Assembly (NCBI RefSeq): GCF_020515525.1
Contig: NZ_JAIYEP010000011.1
Location: 1 to 64,000 of the forward strand
From: Rhodococcus yananensis
GTDB taxonomy: Bacteria > Actinomycetota > Actinomycetes > Mycobacteriales > Mycobacteriaceae
DNA: 64,000 nt
Direction of reading: 5' to 3'
Under the pieces are notes generated by a model. That model had not been told where the DNA came from. It did not search any database and worked only from the letters and a program-made list of their open reading frames with translations. The position numbers and the translations under genes are program-made. Shown one piece after another: positions 17,590 through 26,122 of this stretch (position 1 is its first letter; every line of letters begins with the position of its first letter).

Positions 17590-17662
17590 GATTCCGACCG
17601 GCCGGACTGAGACTCCGACCGGCCGGACTGAGACTCCGACCGGCCGGACCGAGATTCCTGTC
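17583..17662 (+). repeat. 21-bp tandem repeat beginning at the sigA stop codon
   Basis: Units at 17583, 17604 and 17625, then a diverged copy at 17646. Unit core GGACTGAGACTCCGACCGG followed by CC; copy 1 has T for C at one base. Because 21 is a multiple of three, each copy repeats an in-frame TGA in the sigA frame (17587, 17608, 17629); the diverged copy has CGA instead. Confidence 0.93.
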
Positions 17663-17695
17663 GTGAGGCCACCCGGACTTCCCGGGTGGCCTCAC
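17663..17695. terminator. Strong bidirectional terminator between sigA and the antiporter gene
   Basis: Perfect 14-bp stem GTGAGGCCACCCGG / CCGGGTGGCCTCAC with a 5-nt loop, placed between two convergent genes. No T-run. Confidence 0.85.
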
Positions 17696-17717
17696 TGCAC
17701 GCGGAAGCGCCCTCGGG

Positions 17718-18926
17718 CTACAGGAGTTCGTCGTCACCGTCCGGTGGCGACGTCGGTTTCTCCCGGAGCGCGGGCACAGTTCGGCGCATGACCGGCTCGA
17801 CGGCACGGGACGCGACCGGGCCGACCACGGCGGTGATCATCACGTACGCCGATGCCAGGGCAGCGAGTTCCGCGTCGACGTGCCCGGACGTGACGGCGAG
17901 TCCGGCGATCACGATCGAGAATTCGCCGCGCGCGATGAGCGCGACACCCGCCCGTGCACGCCCCATGATCGCGATGCCGTGTCGTCCCGCCGCGATCCAT
18001 CCGGTGGCGACCTTGGTCAGTGAGGTCACCACGGCCAGCAGGATCGCCCAGCCGAGCACCGGCGGGACGAGTGTCGGGTCGGTGTTGAGACCGAAGAACA
18101 CGAAGAAGATCGCGGCGAACAGATCCCGCAGCGGTTCGAGGACGCGGGCCGCGTCGTGCGCCGTGGACCCGGAGATCGCAATGCCCAGCAGGAACGCACC
18201 GACCGCGGCCGACACCTGCAACGCCGAGGCGATTCCGGCGATGAGGAGTGCGGCACCGAGAAGCTTCAGCAGCAGCGTCTCGCGATCCGGACTGTCCAGG
18301 ACCAGCGACACGTACCGACCGCATTTCAGGACCAGCACGAGCACGACGGCGACGAGTCCCAGCGCGATCGCCACGGCCTCGAGTCCGCCCAGCAGGGACA
18401 CCCCAGCCAGGATGGCCGTCAGGATCGGCAGGTAGACGGCCATGGCCAGGTCCTCGAAGACGAGGATCGACAGCACGACCGGCGTCTCACGGTTACCGAG
18501 CCTGCCGAGGTCGCCGAGTACCTTCGCGATGATGCCGGACGACGAGATGTACGTGATGCCGGCGAGCACCAGCGCACCGACCGGACCGAGTCCGAGCATC
18601 AGCGCGAGGATCGCTCCCGGCGCGGCGTTGAGTGCGAGGTCGATCAACCCGGCGACACGCGAGCGCCGCAATCCGTTGACGAGTTCACCGGGGGTGTATT
18701 CGAGTCCCAGCAGCAGGAGCAGGAGCACGACACCGATCTCGCTCGCGAGGTGACTGAACTCGCTGATGTCGCCGAGTTGGATGAAGCCGCCCTTGCCGAA
18801 GCACAGCCCACCGATGAGATAGAACGGAATCGGTGACATCCCGAATCGCGCCGCGAGTCGTCCCAGCGCACCGAGCGTGAAGAACACCGCTCCCAGTTCG
18901 ATGAGTGCGAGGGTGGTGGTGTCCAT
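17718..18926 (-). CDS. Cation:proton antiporter, CPA2 family (KhtU/KefB-like)
   Basis: Monovalent-cation/H+ antiporter of 402 residues with 12-13 helices. Visible: LLLLLLGLEYTPGELV in an early helix, GITYISSSGIIAKVLGDLG, LVFEDLAMAVYLP (acidic ion-site region) and FFVFFGLNTDP. It lacks a fused RCK domain but follows, by 9 bp, a gene for a free TrkA-C protein, the KhtT-KhtU layout of Bacillus K+ efflux systems. Family knowledge suggests K+ (and NH4+) extrusion under alkaline or high-K+ conditions; direction and ion are inference. Confidence 0.87.
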   Translation of the reverse strand: MDTTTLALIELGAVFFTLGALGRLAARFGMSPIPFYLIGGLCFGKGGFIQLGDISEFSHLASEIGVVLLLLLLGLEYTPGELVNGLRRSRVAGLIDLALNAAPGAILALMLGLGPVGALVLAGITYISSSGIIAKVLGDLGRLGNRETPVVLSILVFEDLAMAVYLPILTAILAGVSLLGGLEAVAIALGLVAVVLVLVLKCGRYVSLVLDSPDRETLLLKLLGAALLIAGIASALQVSAAVGAFLLGIAISGSTAHDAARVLEPLRDLFAAIFFVFFGLNTDPTLVPPVLGWAILLAVVTSLTKVATGWIAAGRHGIAIMGRARAGVALIARGEFSIVIAGLAVTSGHVDAELAALASAYVMITAVVGPVASRAVEPVMRRTVPALREKPTSPPDGDDELL

Positions 18927-18935
18927 GGGCCCGGA

Positions 18936-19418
18936 TCAGCCGTTGCGCAGGATCCGCGTGGCCGCGTCGAGTCCTTCCACTGTGCCGACGGCGACGAGGA
19001 TGTCACCTCCGGTGAGAACGTAGTCGGGCGCCGGGGACGGACTGACCTGGCCGGCTCGCATCACGGCGACCACCGACACGCCGGTGCGCGTGCGCATCGC
19101 GGTGTCACCCAACGCTGCGCCGTCGAACCGCGAGCCGTCGTGGATGTGCAGTTGGCGGGTGATGATGCCCGGCAACTCCCGGTGGTCCTCCTGCAATTGC
19201 GCGACGAGCTGCGGAGCACCGAGCAGATTGCTCAGGGTGGCCGCTTCTTCCGCCGTCAACGGCAACGATGCCGCGCACGCATCGGGGTCGGTGGCTTTCG
19301 AGATGATCAGATCGGAGTGGCCGTCGCGGTGGGTGATCACTCCGATGCGACGACCGGACGCCAGTCGGAAATCCTTGCGTACGCCGATCCCCGGAAGCGG
19401 CGTCACATCGACGTTCAT
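18936..19418 (-). CDS. TrkA-C regulatory subunit of the antiporter (KhtT-like)
   Basis: 160-residue cytosolic protein: N-terminal 70-residue domain (DVTPLPGIGVRKDFRLASG) and a C-terminal TrkA-C domain (GDTAMRTRTGVSVVAVMR to ILVAVGTVEGLDAATRIL). In Bacillus, KhtT holds the antiporter closed and responds to pH and c-di-AMP. ATG at 19418; TACCCT on the same strand ends 6 nt upstream, so the operon message may be leaderless. It is the first gene of the two-gene efflux operon. Confidence 0.85.
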   Translation of the reverse strand: MNVDVTPLPGIGVRKDFRLASGRRIGVITHRDGHSDLIISKATDPDACAASLPLTAEEAATLSNLLGAPQLVAQLQEDHRELPGIITRQLHIHDGSRFDGAALGDTAMRTRTGVSVVAVMRAGQVSPSPAPDYVLTGGDILVAVGTVEGLDAATRILRNG

Positions 19419-19424
19419 ACCGCA

Positions 19425-19430
19425 AGGGTA
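19425..19430 (-). promoter_or_regulatory. -10 box TACCCT for the leaderless antiporter operon
   Basis: TACCCT on the minus strand, 6 nt before the ATG at 19418; no ribosome site between them. Confidence 0.5.
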
Positions 19431-19494
19431 GGACCGCGGCACCGTCGCCCGCATGTGGTGGGCCGACAATCTCGGACACTCGCGGACACCCCGG

Positions 19495-19872
19495 TCACGT
19501 GTCCAGGCACGCGACCGGCGGGAAGCGACCATCGGCACCGGGACGGTAGTCGGTGACGGCGACGACCGCGTCCGACGGCAGAGGTCCGTACAGGTGCGGG
19601 AAGAGCATGGACTCCGGATCCGACGGCACTCCCGGTTCGAACCGCACCTCGTCGTCGAGCACTGTCGCGTCGACGTGCAGCACGACCAGATCGGTGCGGC
19701 CTGCGAACAGCCGGTTCGCGGGCAGGTGGACCTGTTCCGGGGTGGACAGGTGTACGAAACCCACCTCCGTCAGCGACGGCGGGGTGACCGCGCCGGATGT
19801 GCGGGCACGGTCCCAGTCCTCGCGGGAGCAGATGTGCAGCAGGGGCCCGGAGCCGTCATCGACGTGATTCAT
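19495..19872 (-). CDS. DUF952 family protein
   Basis: 125-residue cytosolic protein of the DUF952 family, recognisable from LLHICSREDWDRAR near the start, GFVHLSTPEQV, and MLFPHLYGPLPSDAVVAV. The fold resembles RNA 2'-phosphotransferase/ADP-ribosyl-transfer enzymes, but no activity is established. ATG at 19872; a weak -10 (CACACT) 6 nt upstream suggests a leaderless start. Downstream it is followed by the KhtT-like gene on the same strand with a separate promoter. Confidence 0.85.
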   Translation of the reverse strand: MNHVDDGSGPLLHICSREDWDRARTSGAVTPPSLTEVGFVHLSTPEQVHLPANRLFAGRTDLVVLHVDATVLDDEVRFEPGVPSDPESMLFPHLYGPLPSDAVVAVTDYRPGADGRFPPVACLDT

Positions 19873-20162
19873 GGTGCCAGTGTGGCCCTTCGTGCGCAGC
19901 GCCGGACCGAATGTCCTCACCGCACCTGGCGACGCGCTGCGCTGTGAGCGAACACGTCGAAGCGTGTCGGATTCGACGGCGTACGAAAACCGCACGTCAG
20001 ACGGATGCCGGTTCGGTGATCGTGAGTCGGAACACGAATGAGCGGGAGTGGGAACAACACGGGAACGACATTCGTCTGTAAGAGTAGATCCACCGCGCCA
20101 CCCCGGCGCGGCGGACCAGACCCCAGGCGACCGTTGTCCGTGGTGGCCAGTTTGGAGGAGTC

Positions 20163-20360
20163 ATGCCCGGTACGTTGACCAGCCCGAAGTTGACCGCCGC
20201 CGACAGGTGCGATCGGTGCAGTGCCGCCGCTCGTGTCCGAGCCGTCCTTCCTACCGGTGGCGAACTGTTGTTCTGCGGTCACCACGCCCATGAACACACG
20301 GACCGTCTCCGTGAACTCGGCGCCACGATCGTCACCGACTCCGACGACGCCTCCGTGTGA
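20163..20360 (+). CDS. DUF7455 small zinc-binding protein
   Basis: 65-residue protein with a CDRC knuckle (16-19) and CGHH (38-41), enough ligands for one zinc. Such proteins are conserved in Actinobacteria, often near sigma-factor genes; function unknown. Excellent ribosome site GGAGGAG 2-3 nt before ATG at 20163 and a strong terminator after the stop suggest high expression. The 290-bp gap upstream contains a TAAGAGT element near 20079 that could be a -10 but nothing else I recognise. Confidence 0.88.
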   Translation: MPGTLTSPKLTAADRCDRCSAAARVRAVLPTGGELLFCGHHAHEHTDRLRELGATIVTDSDDASV

Positions 20361-20404
20361 CCCGTCGCCGCGGGCCCCGATCGGTCCCGCGGCCTTCAAT
20401 CGAC

Positions 20405-20439
20405 ACGGACGACCACCTTCGCGGGTGGTCGTCCGTTTT
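20405..20439 (+). terminator. Intrinsic terminator after DUF7455 gene
   Basis: Perfect 13-bp stem ACGGACGACCACC / GGTGGTCGTCCGT with a 6-nt loop, followed by TTTT. One of the few T-tailed terminators in the window. Confidence 0.9.
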
Positions 20440-20504
20440 CTCGTCACAGGACTTCGCACCGCCGGACCTCTCACCACCGGACGGACGAACTCCCTCTCCG
20501 CCGG

Positions 20505-22226
20505 TCACCAGCTGCGCAGGATCGCGATCCGGTCCCGGAGTTGCTCGGCGCTCGCGAGCGCGGTCGGCGGTCCTCCGCACTGCCGGCGCAGTTCACCGTG
20601 AATGACACCGTGCGGCTTGCCCGTGCGGTGATGAACGACCGCGACCAGCGAATTCAGCTCCTTGCGCAACTGCGGGAGCACATCGGCCGCCGCGACCCGT
20701 TCTGCGACCCGAGGCGGCGGCGCCGGCGCCTCCTTCGGCCGGTCGAGTTGTTTCGCCTGACGCTGCCGGAGCAGCGCCCGCATCTGCTCGGCGTCGAGCA
20801 GACCGGGTAGGCCCAGGTAGTCCGCTTCCTCGTCGCTACCGGAGAACGTGGCGGTGCCGAACGAGGACCCGTCGTAGATCACCTGGTCGAGTTCGGCGTC
20901 GGCACCGAGAGACGTGTAGGCCTTCTCGTCCTCACCCGGTTCGTCCTTGCGACGGTTCGCGTCGGCGAGCAGTTCGTCGTCGAACCCCTCCTTGACCCGA
21001 TGCGGCTTTCCGAGAACGTGATCGCGTTGTGTCTCGAGTTGGCTCGCCAGCTCGAGCAACACCGGCACCGAGGGCAGGAACACGCTCGCGGTCTCACCCT
21101 TACGCCGCGAGCGCACGAACCGGCCGATGGCCTGGGCGAAGAACAGCGGTGTCGACGCACTCGTCGCATACACCCCCACCGCGAGCCGCGGCACGTCGAC
21201 ACCCTCGGAGACCATGCGCACGGCCACCATCCACCGTTGGGTGCCCTCGCTGAACTCCGAGATCCGCGAGGACGCGGTCGGATCGTCGGAGAGCACCACC
21301 GCCGGTGCCTCACCGGTGAGTCGTTCGAGCGTCTTCGCGTACGCGCGCGCGACGGTCTGGTCGGTGGCGATCACCAGTCCCCCGGCGTCGGGCATTCCAC
21401 CGGCCCGCAATTGTTCGAGCCGCGTGTTGGCCGCACCGAGCACCGCCGGAATCCAGTCGCCTTCCGGATCGAGGGCGGTCCGCCATGCCCGGGCTGTCTG
21501 TTCCGCGCTCAACGGCTCCCCGAGCCGGGCCGTGAACTCCTCGCCCGCGTTCGTCCGCCACCGGGCCTCCCCCGAGTAGGCGAGGAACACCACGGGCCGG
21601 ACGACACCGTCCGCGAGCGCATCCGAGTAGCCGTAGGCGTGGTCCGCGACGGATTGCATCAGCCCTTCGTCGTTGGGCTCGTAGTCGACGAACGGAATCG
21701 CGCTGTCGTCGCTGCGGAAGGGCGTTCCCGTCAACGCGAGCCGCCGGGTCGCGTCGCCGTACGCCTCCCGGATGCCTTCGCCCCAGCTCTTGGCGTCGCC
21801 ACCGTGGTGGATCTCGTCGAAGATCACGAGGGTCCGTCGTGCCTCGGTGCGCACCCGATGCTTGAACGGGTGTGACGCCACCTGTGCGTACGTGACGACC
21901 ACGCCCTGATAGTCGCTCGACGTCTGACCGGTGGAGTTGGTGAAGTTCGAGTCCAGGGCGATTCCGGCCCTGGACGCCGCCGCCGCCCACTGGTGCTTCA
22001 GGTGTTCGGTGGGGGCTACCACGGTGATCTGGTCGACCGTCCGGTCGCGGAGCAGCTCCGACGCGACACGCAGCGCGAACGTCGTCTTTCCCGCGCCCGG
22101 CGTCGCCACCGCCAGGAAGTCCCGGGGGCGGGTCGCGAGGTACTTGGTCAGGGCGCGACGCTGCCAGGCACGCAGCTGTCCCGCCGGGGCGGAGGTCGTA
22201 GCTTGTCCGACGGTTTCGGTGCTCAC
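20505..22226 (-). CDS. SF2 DEAD/DEAH-type helicase (restriction-helicase-like)
   Basis: 573-residue superfamily 2 helicase acting on DNA or RNA. Motif I ATPGAGKT, motif II FDEIHH (DEIH), motif III LTGTPFRS, and C-terminal lobe motifs MVAVRMVSEGVDVPRL and QAIGRFVRSRR are all intact. The C-terminal 170 residues are not a domain I recognise. GTG at 22226 has GAAG 7 nt upstream; 32 extra codons to 22322 are Ser/Gly-rich and unlikely. Divergent from the YihY gene. Specific role unknown; similar proteins are annotated as UvrB/type III restriction-like helicases. Confidence 0.82.
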   Translation of the reverse strand: MSTETVGQATTSAPAGQLRAWQRRALTKYLATRPRDFLAVATPGAGKTTFALRVASELLRDRTVDQITVVAPTEHLKHQWAAAASRAGIALDSNFTNSTGQTSSDYQGVVVTYAQVASHPFKHRVRTEARRTLVIFDEIHHGGDAKSWGEGIREAYGDATRRLALTGTPFRSDDSAIPFVDYEPNDEGLMQSVADHAYGYSDALADGVVRPVVFLAYSGEARWRTNAGEEFTARLGEPLSAEQTARAWRTALDPEGDWIPAVLGAANTRLEQLRAGGMPDAGGLVIATDQTVARAYAKTLERLTGEAPAVVLSDDPTASSRISEFSEGTQRWMVAVRMVSEGVDVPRLAVGVYATSASTPLFFAQAIGRFVRSRRKGETASVFLPSVPVLLELASQLETQRDHVLGKPHRVKEGFDDELLADANRRKDEPGEDEKAYTSLGADAELDQVIYDGSSFGTATFSGSDEEADYLGLPGLLDAEQMRALLRQRQAKQLDRPKEAPAPPPRVAERVAAADVLPQLRKELNSLVAVVHHRTGKPHGVIHGELRRQCGGPPTALASAEQLRDRIAILRSW

Positions 22227-22438
22227 CGGTTCTTCGTGCTCCTTGTCCGCTTCACTCCCGGTCGACGACGATGCGCATCCGCTCGATCGCCGACCGCCCT
22301 GCAGCCTATCGCCTCCGCTCACCGATCCATGCGCCGAACCGCCGCATCGGCCCCACCCGCCGGGCGTGGCACAATCCGACGGCGGGAAACCGCGGGCGCA
22401 CGCGCACCCCGGCGTGTCGTCAGGAATGCTGGAAGCAC

Positions 22439-23701
22439 ATGAACACGACCTCCCCCGTGCACAGACCCCGCGGCCGCCTGCGCCGCGGCATCTCGGCGTG
22501 CACCCGGGTGGTCGGGCACACCGCCGAGTCGGCGTGGGACCACTCGATCTTCAGCAAGGCCGCGACCGCCGCGTTCTGGCAGACGCTCTCGTTGCCACCG
22601 CTGCTCCTCGGACTCCTCGGAAGCCTCGGCTACGTGGCCGGATGGTTCGGTCCCGACACCGTCGACATCGTCATGTCCAAGATCGTGACGTTCACCCGGA
22701 CGGCCTTCAGCGACAGCGTCGTCGACCAGATCATCGCACCGACCGTCGAGGACGTCCTGGGGCGGGGTCGCGCGGATGTCATGTCCCTGGGGTTCGTCCT
22801 GTCGTTGTGGGCGGGCTCGTCGGCGATCTCCACGTTCGTCGACTCGATCGTCGAGGCGCACGGGCAGCAGGACCATCGTCACCCCGTCTGGCAGCGGGTG
22901 TTCGGGCTGTTGTTGTATGTGATGTTCCTCGTCCTCGCGGTGTTCACCCTGCCGCTCGTCGCGCTCGGCCCGACGATGATCGGCAGGTTGCTGCCCCACA
23001 CCTGGTACGCGGTCGGCGAGCGGGTGCTCGACACCTTCTACTACCCTGCGGTGCTGCTCCTGCTGCTCGTCGGCCTGACCACGCTGTACAAGGTGGCGCT
23101 GCCGAGGTCTCTGCCCTGGCACCGTCTGCTCGGCGGCGCGGTGCTGGCCGGTGTCTTCTTCGTCCTGGCCAGCGCGGCACTGCGCCGGTACCTGACGTGG
23201 ATCACCGATCACGGCTACAGCTACGGCGCGCTCGCAGCACCGATCGCGTTCCTGCTGTTCACGTTCTTCCTCGGATTCGCCATCATCATCGGTGCGGAAC
23301 TGAACGCGACGGTGCAGTCGTTCTGGCCCGCGCGCGCCACCAGGATCGAGCAGTGGCGCGACTGGCTCGCCGCGCAGGCCGACAAGCAGCCATCGCCCGA
23401 ACTGGGCCCGGTCACGAATCTGACCAGGCGGATCACCCTGGCCAGCCCGATCCGCCTCACCGACCTCCTCAAACCCGACGACCCGCCGTCTCCGAGCTGC
23501 CCCATCGACGGACATCATCGCTGTGACGACCCCTCCGACGAGGGCTGCTCCGCGCGCGACTCGTGTCCGAGGTCCGAACCGCACGACGACGCGGCCGGGG
23601 AGACCACCCCGGCCGCGGACGGCGTGCCGTCACACCGCGACGGGCCTCCCCCGTCGCAGTCGCGTCAACCGGATCAGGCGCCCGGTCGGAGCCCGTCGTA
23701 G
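22439..23701 (+). CDS. YihY/BrkB-family inner-membrane protein with Cys/His-rich tail
   Basis: 420-residue membrane protein, six helices over residues about 40-300 (for example LPPLLLGLLGSLGYVAGW and LLLLLVGLTTLYKVALP), with the family's LGFVLSLWAGSSAIS and GYSYGALAAPIAFLLFTFFLGF. Transport role proposed for the family is unproven. The last 75 residues are hydrophilic with C/H spacing in CPIDGHHRCDDPSDEGC and a further DSCPRSEPH, unusual for the family. ATG at 22439 follows GGAAGCAC. The stop lies 28 bp inside the convergent DUF3039 gene. Mycobacterial counterpart is Rv2707. Confidence 0.87.
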   Translation: MNTTSPVHRPRGRLRRGISACTRVVGHTAESAWDHSIFSKAATAAFWQTLSLPPLLLGLLGSLGYVAGWFGPDTVDIVMSKIVTFTRTAFSDSVVDQIIAPTVEDVLGRGRADVMSLGFVLSLWAGSSAISTFVDSIVEAHGQQDHRHPVWQRVFGLLLYVMFLVLAVFTLPLVALGPTMIGRLLPHTWYAVGERVLDTFYYPAVLLLLLVGLTTLYKVALPRSLPWHRLLGGAVLAGVFFVLASAALRRYLTWITDHGYSYGALAAPIAFLLFTFFLGFAIIIGAELNATVQSFWPARATRIEQWRDWLAAQADKQPSPELGPVTNLTRRITLASPIRLTDLLKPDDPPSPSCPIDGHHRCDDPSDEGCSARDSCPRSEPHDDAAGETTPAADGVPSHRDGPPPSQSRQPDQAPGRSPS

Positions 23702-23910
23702 ACCTTCTTGCACTCGGGGCACACCGGCGAGCCCGGCTTCGGCGAACGCGTCACGGGGAACACCTCGCCGCACAGAGCGACGACGTGGGTTCCCATGACC
23801 GCGCTCTCCGCGATCTTGTCCTTCTTGACGTAGTGGAAGAACTTCGGGGTGTCGTCGTCGGTGCTCTGGTCGGTGGTGGTATCCGGCCGTTCCTTGATAT
23901 CGGTGCTCAC
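23674..23910 (-). CDS. DUF3039 small protein
   Basis: 78-residue actinobacterial protein: FHYVKKDKIAESAVMGTHV, then ALCGEVF and VCPECKKVYD, giving three cysteines plus nearby His as a possible zinc site. Function unknown; Rv2708c is the syntenic gene. GTG at 23910 has GGAAC close upstream. Its last 28 bp overlap the 3' end of the YihY gene on the opposite strand. Confidence 0.87.
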   Translation of the reverse strand: MSTDIKERPDTTTDQSTDDDTPKFFHYVKKDKIAESAVMGTHVVALCGEVFPVTRSPKPGSPVCPECKKVYDGLRPGA

Positions 23911-23964
23911 CGTTCCATGATGCCGCACGAAGTGCCCGGACCGGTATGCGCATTCCGGGCACGG

Positions 23965-24012
23965 TGCGTCTCGGGCGATGTGTGTTTCGGGCAATGTGCA
24001 TTTCGGACGACG
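23965..24012. repeat. Degenerate 16-bp direct repeats upstream of DUF3099 gene
   Basis: Three adjacent units TGCGTCTCGGGCGATG, TGTGTTTCGGGCAATG and TGCATTTCGGACGACG, sharing TGYRTYTCGGRCRAYG; a looser fourth copy lies just upstream (23947-23964). They occupy the promoter region of the next gene. Confidence 0.65.
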
Positions 24013-24031
24013 GAGTGGGAAGGTGAAGGGT

Positions 24032-24391
24032 ATGGCGAGAACTCCTGGTTTCGGTGGATCCTCCGACAGCGGATCGCCCGACAACCCGGTTCTGATCACG
24101 GAGGCCGCCGAGTCTCTCGAGGACCAGCACCGAGCGCGGGTCCGCAAATACATGACGCTGATGGCATTCCGCATCCCCGCTCTGATCCTGTCCGCCGTCG
24201 CGTACGGCGCCTTCCAGAACCCGTGGATCTCGATGGCCATCATCGGCGCGTCCATCCCACTTCCGTGGATCGCGGTCCTGATCGCGAACGATCGCCCGCC
24301 GCGGCGCAAGGACGAGCCGAGCCGGTGGGACGGTCGCCGCGACGGACTCGCGGCAATCGAGACGAACCGGCGGGGTGTCATCGAGGGCTGA
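24032..24391 (+). CDS. DUF3099 membrane protein
   Basis: 119-residue protein with two transmembrane helices (RIPALILSAVAYGAF and AIIGASIPLPWIAVLIA) and a conserved LITEAAESLEDQH motif before them; charged ends. Function unknown; Rv2709 is the mycobacterial counterpart. ATG at 24032 with GGGAAGG 8 nt upstream. In M. tuberculosis sigB follows directly, whereas here a methyltransferase gene lies between. Confidence 0.85.
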   Translation: MARTPGFGGSSDSGSPDNPVLITEAAESLEDQHRARVRKYMTLMAFRIPALILSAVAYGAFQNPWISMAIIGASIPLPWIAVLIANDRPPRRKDEPSRWDGRRDGLAAIETNRRGVIEG

Positions 24392-24459
24392 CGTCGTCCC
24401 CGATCGGCGTGCCGACCGACCTCGACCGGGCCGGATACCCGGTGCGGTCGCGGTGCGGC

Positions 24460-24465
24460 GATAAT
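24460..24465 (+). promoter_or_regulatory. -10 box GATAAT for leaderless methyltransferase gene
   Basis: GATAAT followed by 6 nt and the GTG at 24472; no ribosome site in the interval. Confidence 0.55.
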
Positions 24466-24471
24466 GCACGC

Positions 24472-25950
24472 GTGGACCGCGACCTGCTCCTGTCGATCTG
24501 CCCGTCACTGCGCACCGCGCTGACACGCTGCCGATACGACATCGACACCGTACGAGACCTGCTCGGCCCCGACGCGCACAGCGCGCTCGGCCGCGGCGAA
24601 CCCGTCGCCGCCCGCCGCGCCACGCGTGGGGCCGGTGACCTCGGCGTCCTGGTGCGCTTGTTCCTCCTGCAGGACACGTGCCCGGTCGACGCGGTGGCCG
24701 AGGCACTCCTCCCCCTCACGGTGCCCGATGCGATCGCCGCGGGACTGCTCGAACCCGACGGGGACGGAGTCCGCACCGCGCTGGATCTCCGCCCGTTCGA
24801 CGCGGGCAACGGGAACCGCTGGGTGCTGTCGGATCTCGACGGCGCGTTACGTCCCGCCGCCACCCGCGAGGATCACGTCCTCGGGGTGGGGCAGGCCTCC
24901 CTGTCGCTGCTGCAGGCGACACCCACCGATCCGGTCGGCTCGGTGCTCGATCTCGGCACCGGGTGCGGTGTGCAGGCGGTGCGCGCCGCGGACCACGCGG
25001 CCACGGTCACTGCCACCGACATCAACCCCCGCTGCCTGACCCTCGCCGCCGCATCCGCCGCGCTCAACGAAGTCGACATCGAGTTCCTGACCGGATCGTG
25101 GTTCGACCCGGTCCGAGGACGCCGCTTCGATCGGATCGTCGCGAATCCGCCGTTCGTGGTGAGCAGCGGTCGCGTCGAACACAGCTACCGGGATTCCGGT
25201 CTCGATCTCGACGGCGCGAGCCGGTTGATGATCTCGCAGGCCACCGACCACCTCGAGATGGGCGGAACCGCCGCGATGCTCGCGTCGTGGGTGCACGTCG
25301 CCGGTGAGGACTGGCGGAGTCGGGTCGCGTCGTGGCTGCCGGCGCACGGTGTGGACGCCTGGATCGTGCAGCGTGACGTGGCGGATCCCGCGCTGTACGT
25401 GGGGACGTGGCTGCGCGACGGCGACGCCGATCAGCGTGACCCGGCGGTCGCCGAACGAGCCGAGGCATGGTTCGACCACTTCGCCCGCCACGACGTGGAG
25501 GCCGTCGGGTTCGGGTTCGTGTATCTGAGGCGGACGGGCGAGCCCTCCGATGTGCTCGCCGAGGACCTGCGGCACGCGTTCACCGATGCGCTCGGCGACG
25601 AGGCGATCGACTATTTCACGCGACTCGACTGGCTCCGCGGTCGCGACGTCCTCACCGAACGGTTCCGGGTACGCCCCGACACCGCACTCGAACGTGTCTG
25701 TCTGCCGTCGGAGGAGGGGTGGAAACAGGTGGTGGCGCGGGTGCACCGCGGCGGCGGACCTGCCTGGCAGCACGAGGTCGACGATCTCGCCGCCGCGCTC
25801 CTCGGAGGCATCCGCCCGGACGGACTGCCCCTCGGGGACCTCGTCGAACTGCTCGCGGCGGCGCACGACGAGGAGGCCGACGCGCTCGCTGCGCAGGCGG
25901 TCACGCTCGTGCACGGTCTGGTGCGGCACGGGCTCGTCGAACCGGCCTGA
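24472..25950 (+). CDS. Class I SAM methyltransferase, HemK-like (DUF7059 type)
   Basis: 492-residue protein: N-terminal helical domain of about 130 residues ([16 protein letters not shown] to [16 protein letters not shown]), a central Rossmann methyltransferase with motif [16 protein letters not shown], motif II TATDIN and the catalytic NPPF ([11 protein letters not shown]) that marks N-methylation of amide or base nitrogen, and a C-terminal helical domain. The NPPF motif suggests glutamine or adenine N-methylation, by family knowledge; substrate unknown. GTG at 24472 suits a leaderless message. Confidence 0.83.
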   Translation: MDRDLLLSICPSLRTALTRCRYDIDTVRDLLGPDAHSALGRGEPVAARRATRGAGDLGVLVRLFLLQDTCPVDAVAEALLPLTVPDAIAAGLLEPDGDGVRTALDLRPFDAGNGNRWVLSDLDGALRPAATREDHVLGVGQASLSLLQATPTDPVGSVLDLGTGCGVQAVRAADHAATVTATDINPRCLTLAAASAALNEVDIEFLTGSWFDPVRGRRFDRIVANPPFVVSSGRVEHSYRDSGLDLDGASRLMISQATDHLEMGGTAAMLASWVHVAGEDWRSRVASWLPAHGVDAWIVQRDVADPALYVGTWLRDGDADQRDPAVAERAEAWFDHFARHDVEAVGFGFVYLRRTGEPSDVLAEDLRHAFTDALGDEAIDYFTRLDWLRGRDVLTERFRVRPDTALERVCLPSEEGWKQVVARVHRGGGPAWQHEVDDLAAALLGGIRPDGLPLGDLVELLAAAHDEEADALAAQAVTLVHGLVRHGLVEPA

Positions 25951-26049
25951 CCCGCACCGCCGCCGTTCCCGACGGAACCGTCGTGGTCGATCTCTCAGCA
26001 AGTTCTCAGGCGGCCTCACCGTTTCCGCAGGTCAGAGGACCGTCGTTCA

Positions 26050-26088
26050 GGAACGGTCGGGAACTTTCCCGGACGCGCCGAGCGTTGA
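26050..26088 (+). promoter_or_regulatory. ECF-type (SigE/SigH-like) promoter of sigB, with doubled GGAAC
   Basis: GGGAACTT (26059-26066) and CGTTGA (26083-26088) with 18 bp between GGAAC and CGTT, the arrangement of stress-sigma promoters that drive sigB in mycobacteria. A second GGAAC lies at 26050-26054, one helical turn upstream. The -35 is embedded in the palindrome CGGGAACTTTCCCG. Confidence 0.72.
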
Positions 26089-26122
26089 ACCGTGTGAGAC
26101 ACCACCGCTGAGGAGGCACGTC

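Noticed and set aside
25550-26122. N-terminal extension of sigB (ATG at 25550)
   Set aside because: It overlaps the methyltransferase gene in another frame and the AGGAGG site marks ATG at 26123.
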